Assembly: GCA_011523425.1 (NCBI GenBank)
Contig: WTGU01000131.1
Coordinates: 1-64,000 of the forward strand
DNA from: Alphaproteobacteria bacterium
GTDB lineage: Bacteria > Pseudomonadota > Alphaproteobacteria > UBA828
Reading direction: 5' to 3'
Length of the DNA: 64,000 nt
The notes beneath the pieces are model-generated. The model was not told the origin of the DNA and did no database searches. It saw only the letters and a program-made list of their open reading frames with translations. A program made the position numbers and the translations under genes. Below are positions 18,938 through 26,190 of this stretch, piece after piece (position 1 is the first letter of the stretch; each line of letters opens with the position of its first letter).

Positions 18938-20617
18938 TTAACCCCGCCGCGCCGCCCGCCTCTGCGCCCTGGCCCAGGAATCGCGCAGGCCCACGGTGCG
19001 ATTGAACACGGGCCGCTCGGGCGTCGATACCGGATCGGGGCAGAAGTAGCCCAGCCGCTCGAACTGCACGGTCCCACCGGGCGAGAGGGCGGCGAGGCCG
19101 GGCTCGAGGCGGCAGCCGCTCAGCACCGTGCGGGACGCCGGGTTCAGGTCATCCCAGAGCGTGCCGCCGTCGGCGCCCGGCAGCGGTACGGTGAAGAGCG
19201 AGTCGTAGAGGCGCACCTCGGCCGCCACCGAGTCCGCCGCCGAGACCCAGTGCAGCGCGCCGCGCACCTTGCGCCCATCCGGCGCCTGGCCGCCGCGGGT
19301 CTCCGGGTCGTAGGTGCAGCGCAGCTCGACCGCGGCACCGGAAGAATCCTTCACCACGTCCCGGCAGGTCACGAGGTAGCCGTAGCGGAGCCTGACCTCA
19401 CGCCCCGGCGCGAGCCGGAAATATTTTTTCGGCGGGTCCTCCGTGAAGTCGTCCGCCTCGACGTAAAGGGTGCGGCCGAAGCGGAGCCGTCGGGTGCCGG
19501 CGTCCGGGTCCTCGGGGTTGTTGAGAGCGTCCACCCACTCGCCCTCGCCCTCCGGATAGTTCTCGATCGTGAGCCTGAGCGGCCTGAGCACCCCGAAGCG
19601 GCGCGGTGCGCTCTTGTTCAGCCGCTCACGCACGGCGTGGTCGAGCATCGCCTGCTCCACCAGGTTGTCGCTGGTCTTGGAGATGGCGAGCAGGCCCACG
19701 AAGTCTCGGATCGCCTCGGCCGGCACCCCGCGCCGGCGCAGGCCGCAGAGCGTCGGCATGCGGGGGTCGTCCCAGCCGTCCACCCTGCCCTCCTCCACGA
19801 GCTGCGTCAGGCGGCGCTTGGAGAGCACGGTGTGGCTGAGGTTGAGGCGCGAGAACTCGTACTGGCGCGGCACCATCGGCACCGGCAGGCGCTCGATCAG
19901 CCAGTCGTAGAGGGGGCGATGGTCCTCGAATTCCAGCGTGCACAGCGAGTGCGTCACGCCCTCGATCGCGTCCGACTGCCCGTGCGCAAAGTCGTAGGTG
20001 GGGTAGATGCACCAGGCGTTGCCGGTGCGCGGATGGGCGGCGTGGAGGATGCGGTAGAGCACCGGGTCGCGCATGTTGATGTTACCCGATGCCATGTCGA
20101 TCTTTGCCCGCAGCACCCGCGCGCCTTCCGCGTATTCGCCGGCGCGCATGCGGCGGAAGAGATCGAGGCTCTCGTCCGCCGGGCGGGTGCGGTAGGGGCT
20201 CTCGCGCCCGGGCTCGGTGAGGGTGCCGCGATGGGCGCGGATCTCGTCGGCCGAGAGGTCGTCGACATAGGCGTCGCCCGCCCGGATCAGGTGCTCGGCC
20301 CAGTCGTAGAGGCGCTCGAAGTGGTCGGAGGCGAAGTAGATGTGCGCGCCCCAGTCGAAGCCGAGCCAGCGCACGTCCTCCTGGATCGCCTCGATGAACT
20401 CGTGCTCCTCCTTCGTCGGGTTGGTGTCGTCGAAACGCAGGTGGCAGCGCCCGCCGAACTCCCCCGGCACGCCGAAATTGAGGCAGATCGACTTGGCGTG
20501 CCCGATGTGCAGGTAGCCATTGGGCTCGGGCGGGAAGCGCGTCACCACCTCGTCGTGCCGGCCGGCCGCGAGGTCGGCGCGGACCACCGCCCGGATGAAG
20601 TCGTCGCCTGCGCTCAT
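18938..20617 (-). CDS. glnS: Glutamine--tRNA ligase
   Basis: 559 residues. Class I signature [15 protein letters not shown] (~30-44), FDDTNPTKE, the KMSKS-like VLSKRR, and the full C-terminal two-barrel anticodon-binding region ([11 protein letters not shown] ... [10 protein letters not shown]). It charges tRNA-Gln directly. Most alphaproteobacteria instead make Gln-tRNA by GatCAB transamidation, so a full-length GlnRS is a noteworthy content marker. Last gene of a minus-strand series, 39 bases after the luciferase-like gene. Confidence 0.96.
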   Translation of the reverse strand: MSAGDDFIRAVVRADLAAGRHDEVVTRFPPEPNGYLHIGHAKSICLNFGVPGEFGGRCHLRFDDTNPTKEEHEFIEAIQEDVRWLGFDWGAHIYFASDHFERLYDWAEHLIRAGDAYVDDLSADEIRAHRGTLTEPGRESPYRTRPADESLDLFRRMRAGEYAEGARVLRAKIDMASGNINMRDPVLYRILHAAHPRTGNAWCIYPTYDFAHGQSDAIEGVTHSLCTLEFEDHRPLYDWLIERLPVPMVPRQYEFSRLNLSHTVLSKRRLTQLVEEGRVDGWDDPRMPTLCGLRRRGVPAEAIRDFVGLLAISKTSDNLVEQAMLDHAVRERLNKSAPRRFGVLRPLRLTIENYPEGEGEWVDALNNPEDPDAGTRRLRFGRTLYVEADDFTEDPPKKYFRLAPGREVRLRYGYLVTCRDVVKDSSGAAVELRCTYDPETRGGQAPDGRKVRGALHWVSAADSVAAEVRLYDSLFTVPLPGADGGTLWDDLNPASRTVLSGCRLEPGLAALSPGGTVQFERLGYFCPDPVSTPERPVFNRTVGLRDSWARAQRRAARRG

Positions 20618-20656
20618 GCGCTGCCGTCCCCTCTTCCGCTCGCTGTGCCCGTCGCG

Positions 20657-21688
20657 TCAGCGCACGTGGGGCATGACCTCGCTGGCGAAGAGCTCGACCG
20701 AGGCCATGGCGTCGGCGCCAGGGATGCCCGGCATGTGCATCCAGCAGATCATCTCGCTCGGGCTCACCGCCTTGCGGTAGTCCTCGATGCGGCGGAGCGC
20801 GAAATCCGGGTCGCCGATGATGTAGCGGTCCTTGAAGGTCTCGAACGCGACCTTGCCGACGTCGTCGATGACGCTGCCGTCGTCGCGCCTGAGCACCCGG
20901 TCGCCGGCGGCCGACGCGGCGCCGTAGAGCACGCGGTAGAGGTAGTTCACGGCGGGCGCCGCCTTCTCCTCGGCCTCGGCCATGGTCGGCGCCACGAACA
21001 CCTGGCGAATGATCGGCCGCTCGGGGATTTCCCAGCCGGCCTCTGCCGCGGCGGCTTCGTAGGGCTGGAAGTGGGCCTCGAGCTCGGCGAGCCCGTGGCG
21101 CGGCGACATGATCTGCACGCAGCGCCGCGCCGCCGCCCGGCGCAGCGAGCCAGGCGCCGAGACCCCGTACCAGATGGGCGGATGGGGGCTCTGCACCGGC
21201 TTCGGCGTCACCTGACCTTCCGCTACCCGGTAGTAGCGCCCCTCGAAGGAGAAGGGCTCGCCGCTCCAGGCGAGAATCATCAGGTCCAGCGCCTCCTCGA
21301 AGCGCCCGACGCGCTCGTCGCGCGGCACGCCGTGGGCCGCGAACTCCTGGCTCACGTAGCCCGGCGCCACGCCGAACACGAAGCGCCCGCCGGAGAGGTT
21401 GTCGAGCACGGCGACATCCTCGGCCAGCTTGAGCGGCGCATAGAGCGGCACCAGCAGGACCGCGGTGCCGATCCGCATGCGCTCGGTCACGGCCGCGGCG
21501 CCCGCCATCGCCACCAGGGGGCCGGGGCAGAAGCTGTCCCGCTGCACGTGATGGGAGCACTGGAAGGCCGAGACGTAGCCCAGCTCCTCGGCGCGCGGCA
21601 GGCAGCGCAGCATGTCGTCATAGGTCTCGCTGCTGGCGATGCCGCTCTCCGGCGGCACCTGATGGGCGAACATCAGACCGAACTTCAT
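20657..21688 (-). CDS. LLM-class flavin-dependent oxidoreductase
   Basis: 343 residues, luciferase-like TIM barrel: MKFGLMFAHQVPPESG, RAEELGYVSAFQCSHHVQ, RMRIGTAVLLVPLYAPLKLAEDVAVLDNLSGGRFVFGVAPGY. The GGRFVFGVAPGY and APLKLAEDVAVLD segments are the family core. FMN- or F420-linked monooxygenase/dehydrogenase; substrate unknown. An AGGAC ribosome site precedes the ATG and an inverted repeat lies 18 bases upstream of it. Clearly different from the paralogue at 1989-3008. Confidence 0.9.
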   Translation of the reverse strand: MKFGLMFAHQVPPESGIASSETYDDMLRCLPRAEELGYVSAFQCSHHVQRDSFCPGPLVAMAGAAAVTERMRIGTAVLLVPLYAPLKLAEDVAVLDNLSGGRFVFGVAPGYVSQEFAAHGVPRDERVGRFEEALDLMILAWSGEPFSFEGRYYRVAEGQVTPKPVQSPHPPIWYGVSAPGSLRRAAARRCVQIMSPRHGLAELEAHFQPYEAAAAEAGWEIPERPIIRQVFVAPTMAEAEEKAAPAVNYLYRVLYGAASAAGDRVLRRDDGSVIDDVGKVAFETFKDRYIIGDPDFALRRIEDYRKAVSPSEMICWMHMPGIPGADAMASVELFASEVMPHVR

Positions 21689-21706
21689 CGTTCTGTCCTT
21701 ATCGGT

Positions 21707-21748
21707 TGATTTGACGCAAAATCAGGCGGCAAGCCTTCACGTGAAGGC
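21707..21748. promoter_or_regulatory. Two palindromes between SDR and LLM genes
   Basis: TGATTT-GACGCA-AAATCA (21707-21724) is a 6-base inverted repeat in an AT-richer stretch just upstream of the LLM start. GCCTTCACGTGAAGGC (21733-21748) is a perfect 16-base palindrome covering the SDR stop codon. Either could be an operator for the LLM gene or an RNA hairpin; no family can be assigned. Confidence 0.4.
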
Positions 21749-22483
21749 GGCCCCCGAGATACCGGCGAGCCAGCCGTCATCCACGCCCAGATTGACGCCG
21801 TGAACGTGGGCGGCATCGTCCGAGCAGAGGAAGAGCACGGCGGCTGCTATCGCGTCGGGCTCCATGTAGCCTTTCCGCGTCGCGAGCATGCGGCCGAGGC
21901 TGCCGATGAAGGCGTCGTCGGTCCACTGATGCTCGGTCATCTGCGTGCGGATGAAGCCCGGCGCCACCGCGTTGACGTTGATCCCGTCCGGCGCCAGCGC
22001 CAGCGCGAGCGCGCGGGTCAGGTTGAGCAGCCCGCCCTTCGCCGCGCAGTAGGCCTGCGCCGTGGCGAAGCCCTGGCTGGCCGCGATCGAGGTGATGTTG
22101 ACGATGCGCCCGCCGCCCTGCCGGCGCATCTGCGGCGCCACCGCCTGGATGAGGAAGAACACCCCCTTGAGGTTGATGTCGACGTTGCGGTCCCAGTTCT
22201 CCTCGGTGGTCTCGTCGAACTCCGACCGCTCGAAGACGCCGACGCAGTTGACCAGCAGGTCGATGTCGCCGAGATCGGCCCGGACCTCGTCGGCCAGCCT
22301 GCGACACTCCGAGACCCGGGCGAGGTCCGCCACGTAGCAGCGCGCGTCCGCGACCGGGCTCTCGCCGGCGGCGGCGTCGGCGAGCGCGAGCGTGGCCCCT
22401 TCGGCGGCGAGACGCTCGGCCACCTTGCGGCCGATGCCGCCGAGCCCGCCCGTGATCAGCGCCCGCTTGCCGGCCAGCCTCAT
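21737..22483 (-). CDS. SDR-family oxidoreductase
   Basis: 248 residues, classical short-chain dehydrogenase: cofactor motif ALITGGLGGIGRKVAERL, NCVG, active-site S in NITSIAAS, AYCAAKG (Tyr and Lys), and a C-terminal NLGVDDGWLAG. NAD(P)-dependent oxidation or reduction of a hydroxyl/keto group; substrate unknown. Located between PPOX and LLM genes with 37- and 48-base gaps, so probably cotranscribed. Its final codons contain a perfect palindrome. Confidence 0.92.
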   Translation of the reverse strand: MRLAGKRALITGGLGGIGRKVAERLAAEGATLALADAAAGESPVADARCYVADLARVSECRRLADEVRADLGDIDLLVNCVGVFERSEFDETTEENWDRNVDINLKGVFFLIQAVAPQMRRQGGGRIVNITSIAASQGFATAQAYCAAKGGLLNLTRALALALAPDGINVNAVAPGFIRTQMTEHQWTDDAFIGSLGRMLATRKGYMEPDAIAAAVLFLCSDDAAHVHGVNLGVDDGWLAGISGAAFT

Positions 22484-22520
22484 CGCGCGTCCTCCCCTCG
22501 TCCCGTCGTCGGCCTGTGGC

Positions 22521-22916
22521 CTATTCCATCAGCGCGACCTTCTCCGGCGCGATCTTCACGATCACCCGCTGTTCGCCCTCCTTGCGGAAGGGATAGCTGT
22601 CCACGCCCATGTACTTCTTGGCCATCGCGTCGATGTGCTCTTCCGCGCCCTCGTGCACCATCTCCACCACGCGGCCCTGGATCATGGCCTGCTGGTAGGG
22701 GTTCTCCTGATCGAACACGGCGACCGCGACCCGCGCGTCGCGCCGCATGTTGCGAGGCTTCACGCGCCCTTCCGCGGTGTTGAAGACGATGAGGGCGCCG
22801 TCGGTATCGATCCACACCACCGACGCCTGGGGCTGCCCGTCGGCCATCAGCGTCGCCACGGTGGCGAAATTCTTGCCCTCCAGGAGCCTCCGCGCCAGAT
22901 CCGGCAACTCAACCAT
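22521..22916 (-). CDS. PPOX-class split-barrel protein (Rv1155-like)
   Basis: 131 residues, flavin- or F420-binding split beta-barrel of the pyridoxamine-phosphate-oxidase-like clan: NFATVATLMADGQPQASVVWIDTDGALIVFNTAEGRVKPRNMRRDARVAVAVFD. This pattern fits the TIGR03618 (Rv1155, F420-associated) group rather than PdxH. The ATG at 22916 is chosen over the ATG at 22976, whose extra residues are arginine-rich and unconserved. Member of the minus-strand catabolic series. Confidence 0.82.
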   Translation of the reverse strand: MVELPDLARRLLEGKNFATVATLMADGQPQASVVWIDTDGALIVFNTAEGRVKPRNMRRDARVAVAVFDQENPYQQAMIQGRVVEMVHEGAEEHIDAMAKKYMGVDSYPFRKEGEQRVIVKIAPEKVALME

Positions 22917-23017
22917 CGCTCGTCTCCCTCTCAGGTCCCGCCGTCGCGGCGCACCATACAGCCGGCGCGGGAGCATTTCACGTTCCGCGGTTTGGTCTCG
23001 TCGTCAGAGGCGCAGGC

Positions 23018-23887
23018 TCAGGCGACCCACTCGTTGGCGTCGTTACTGTCGCCGGCGATGGTGGTGCGGACCATGCGGCGCGGCTGGTCGGCGGGATAGC
23101 CGAGGCCGCGGTGCAGCACGCAGCGGTTGTCCCACAGCACCAGGTCGCCCACGGACCAACGGTGAACGAAGACGCGGGGCGGCCGGCAGGCGTCCCCGCA
23201 GAGCCGCTCCAGCAGGCGGCGGCTCTCCCGCTCGTCCTCGCCCACGATGTGGCTCGCGTGGCGGCCGATGTAGAGGTTGCGCCGGCCTGTCGCCGGGTGG
23301 GTGCGGATCAGCGGCTGCTCCACCGGCGGCAGCGCCTCCCACTCGTCCTCGCTGATCCCGGCCATGCCGCCGACCCTGCCCTGGCTGTAGGCGTAGCTGT
23401 GCACGGCGATCTTGTCGGCGAGCCACTCCTGCATGGCGGGCTCGAGGGCGTCGTAGGCCGCCCGCATGTCGGCGAACGCGGTGTCGCCGCCGGTCTCGGG
23501 CACGATCCTCGCGGTCAGCGCCGAGCCCTTGGCCGGGACGCGCTTGAAGGAGCTGTCGGTGTGCCAGTAGTTGTTGCCCTTGAGCAGCAGCCCGGTCTCG
23601 CTGTTGGCGGGCCAGAGCGTGCCGTCCTTCCTGACGTTGGAGAGGTGGATGATGGCCGGGTCGTGCTGGGTGTGGGTCTTGGTCAGGCTGCGCTCCAGCG
23701 GGCCGAAGCGCTCGCTGAAGGCGACCTGCGCCTCTTCCGAGAGGTTCTGACCGGGGAAAACCAGGACGGCGTGGACGTGCCACGCGTCCTCGATGGCCGC
23801 GAAGGTCTCGTCGTCGAGCGCATCGAGGCGGACGCCGCTCACGGTCGCGCCGAGAGTGGCGTCGAAGGGCGTGATCTCGAGCGCCAT
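23018..23887 (-). CDS. TauD/TfdA-family 2-oxoglutarate dioxygenase
   Basis: 289 residues. Fe(II) ligands His109-X-Asp111 in NYWHTDSSFK and distal His259 in NRCVLHRGLGY; the 2-oxoglutarate arginine lies in PRRMVRTT a few residues later. Such enzymes hydroxylate taurine, aryloxyacetates and related acids, often releasing sulfite or phenol. Substrate here unknown. It follows the enolase-superfamily gene by 21 bases. Confidence 0.92.
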   Translation of the reverse strand: MALEITPFDATLGATVSGVRLDALDDETFAAIEDAWHVHAVLVFPGQNLSEEAQVAFSERFGPLERSLTKTHTQHDPAIIHLSNVRKDGTLWPANSETGLLLKGNNYWHTDSSFKRVPAKGSALTARIVPETGGDTAFADMRAAYDALEPAMQEWLADKIAVHSYAYSQGRVGGMAGISEDEWEALPPVEQPLIRTHPATGRRNLYIGRHASHIVGEDERESRRLLERLCGDACRPPRVFVHRWSVGDLVLWDNRCVLHRGLGYPADQPRRMVRTTIAGDSNDANEWVA

Positions 23888-23908
23888 GGCCCCCTCCCCG
23901 GCGCGCGC

Positions 23909-25063
23909 CTACCCGTCCGCCCAGCCGGGGATGTAGCAGGGCCCGGGGATGGCGGGGTAGCGCTCCAGCACCGTCTCGTCGATCTCGATGCCGTAGCCGG
24001 GGCCGTCCGGCGGCTCGATGTGGCCGTCGACGACGCCGGTGTAGCCCTTCGCCAAGTCGGTACGGAAGGGGTTCACCCGGGCCACGTCGGCCTCGTAGAT
24101 GAGCCCGTTGGGGAGCGCCGAGAGCAGATGGGCGTTGCCGGCGGCGCTCAGGATGCTGTGGCTGGTGTGCGGCGCCACCGAGATGTGCCAGGCGGCGGCC
24201 ATGTCGGCGATCTTCTTGAGCTCGCTGATCCCGCCCGACTTGCAAAAGTCCGCCTGGCAGATGGAGATGGCGCGGGCCTCGAAGAGGGCGCGGAACGCCG
24301 GCCTGCCGTAGTGGTTCTCGCCGGCGGCAATGGGGATCGCCGTGCGCTGCCTGAGCTCCGCATAGGCCGGGATGTTGTCCGGCGTGAACGGCTCCTCCAG
24401 CCAGTAGACCCGGTTCTCCTCGCAGTAGCGCAGCACGTCGGGGATATCGAGCAGGTCGTAGCGGGTGGCAGCGTCGACGGCGATGTCGAGATCGTCGCCG
24501 AAGGTCCTGCGGATGTGGCCGACGCGCTCGGCATCCCGCGCCGGGTGATCGCCGACGCGCATCTTGATGGCGGTGTAGCCGTCCGCGACCAGGGCGGCGA
24601 CCTCGGCCTCCAGCTCCTCCGGCGGCTTGAAGCCGAGGCTGAGCCCGCCGGCATAGGCGCGGATGCGCCTCTTCGCCCCGCCGAGCAGCCGATAGACCGG
24701 CAGGTTCAGCAGCTTGCCCTTGAGGTCCCAGAGCGCGTTGTCGATGCCGGCGAGCGCGGTGATGCTGCCCGCGCCCAGCCCGTGCGTGACGATCTGCTGG
24801 CGCTCCAGCCGGTGCCAGATGCCCTCGCTGTCGAGCGGGTCGGCGCCGATGATGAGCGAGCCGAGCCCGTCCTGGATCACCGTCGCCATGGCGGTCGGGT
24901 TCTGGCCGTGATGGGCCTCGCCGAAGCCGACCGCGCCGCTCTCGTCGGTGATGCGCACGAGCACGATGTCGCGCTTGGTGTTGGTGCCGAGCCCCAGGCG
25001 CACGCGGTAGCTTTCGAGCGGGCAGGAATGCGCGCTCGCGCGCACGTCGACGATCTTGGCCAT
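23909..25063 (-). CDS. Mandelate racemase/muconate lactonizing enzyme family protein
   Basis: 384 residues, enolase superfamily. Capping domain 1-120; barrel with KMRVG (K-x-R in place of K-x-K), metal ligands Asp in IAVDAATRYD, Glu in YWLEEPF, Glu in IPIAAGENHYG and the catalytic His in VAPHTSHS. These remove a proton alpha to a carboxylate (racemase, dehydratase or cycloisomerase). Substrate unknown. The neighbouring 2OG-dioxygenase and cyclodeaminase-like genes suggest carboxylate/amino acid catabolism. Confidence 0.92.
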   Translation of the reverse strand: MAKIVDVRASAHSCPLESYRVRLGLGTNTKRDIVLVRITDESGAVGFGEAHHGQNPTAMATVIQDGLGSLIIGADPLDSEGIWHRLERQQIVTHGLGAGSITALAGIDNALWDLKGKLLNLPVYRLLGGAKRRIRAYAGGLSLGFKPPEELEAEVAALVADGYTAIKMRVGDHPARDAERVGHIRRTFGDDLDIAVDAATRYDLLDIPDVLRYCEENRVYWLEEPFTPDNIPAYAELRQRTAIPIAAGENHYGRPAFRALFEARAISICQADFCKSGGISELKKIADMAAAWHISVAPHTSHSILSAAGNAHLLSALPNGLIYEADVARVNPFRTDLAKGYTGVVDGHIEPPDGPGYGIEIDETVLERYPAIPGPCYIPGWADG

Positions 25064-25158
25064 CGTGCTCCTCTCTCTCCTGTCGCTGCCGGCAGCCGCG
25101 CCGCGATGAAGCTATGTCGCCGCCGCAGCGGCCGCAAGCGCCGGCGCCGGAGGCGGAA

Positions 25159-26190
25159 TCAGGTCGAGATCATCTTCTTCTCGATGCCGACGCCCGCCTC
25201 CACCGCGCGCTGGTATTCGAGCGGGACGGTCGCGGAATCCTGGATCGCGATGCCGGTGGAATCGAAGAGCGTGACCTCGGAATCATCGCGGCGCCCCTCC
25301 AGGGTGCCGCAGATGACGGCGCCGATCTCGCCCGCCACGTCGTCGGCCGCGATGACGCCCTCGCTGATCGGCACGTTGATCTCGCCGTCCGGCACGCACT
25401 GGCGGATGTCGTCCACGAAGATACGCGCCCTGGCCGCGATCGCGCTCTCCAGCTCCTGGTTGCCGGCGAGGTCGGAGCCGAGCGCCGCGATGTGGGTGCC
25501 GTCGGCGATCCACTCGTTCCTCACCACGGGCGCGGCCCCGGTGGTAGTGGTGACGACGGCGTCGGCGCCCCGCACCACGGCCTCGAGATCGGTGGAGGGC
25601 ACCAGCGCGAGTCCCGGATGGCGCGGCGCCTCGCTCGCCATGAAGGCATCGAGGGTGGTCTGGGTGCGGCTCCAGACCCTGACCTCGGACCAGTCGCGCA
25701 CGCCGGCGCAGGTGCGGAGCGAGCCGGCGCCTACGTCGCCCGCGCCTACCAGCGCCAGCACCGAGGCCTCCTTGCGCGCGAGCCAGCGGATCGAGACGGC
25801 GGCGGAGGCGCCGGTGCGCATCATGGTGTGGTAGCTGCCGTCGACGATGGCGAGCGGGAAGCCGGTCTCCGGCTCGGTGTAGACCAGGATCGAGAAGACC
25901 GTCGGCAGGTCGAAGCGGGCGCGGTTGTGCTCGCGGATCGAGACCCACTTGCAGGCGGCGGCCTCGGTCACGCCCGCGCCGGCCGGCTCCTCGATGTAGG
26001 ACGGCATGATCTCCCACTCGCCGGGATACTTGTCGAGCACGATGTGGCCCTTGGGCTCCAGGTAGCAGCGTCCCTCGCCGTGCCGGCGGAACGCGGTCTC
26101 GACGCAATCGACATACTCGCCGGGCTCGAGCAGGCCCATCATGTCGATGCGGCTGAGGATCAGGGTCTTGCGGTTGCGCCAGCTCGTCAT
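25159..26190 (-). CDS. Ornithine cyclodeaminase / mu-crystallin family protein
   Basis: 343 residues. Substrate-binding N-terminal region with MMRTGASAAVSIRWLARKE, then Rossmann NAD site ALVGAGDVGAGSLR near residue 150 and GLALVPSTDLEAVVRGADAVVTTTTG. Family members cyclise ornithine to proline or reduce ketimines/dehydrogenate alanine-type substrates. The ATG at 26190 overlaps the stop of the CoxL-like gene (ATGA), so the two are translationally coupled. Confidence 0.9.
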   Translation of the reverse strand: MTSWRNRKTLILSRIDMMGLLEPGEYVDCVETAFRRHGEGRCYLEPKGHIVLDKYPGEWEIMPSYIEEPAGAGVTEAAACKWVSIREHNRARFDLPTVFSILVYTEPETGFPLAIVDGSYHTMMRTGASAAVSIRWLARKEASVLALVGAGDVGAGSLRTCAGVRDWSEVRVWSRTQTTLDAFMASEAPRHPGLALVPSTDLEAVVRGADAVVTTTTGAAPVVRNEWIADGTHIAALGSDLAGNQELESAIAARARIFVDDIRQCVPDGEINVPISEGVIAADDVAGEIGAVICGTLEGRRDDSEVTLFDSTGIAIQDSATVPLEYQRAVEAGVGIEKKMIST

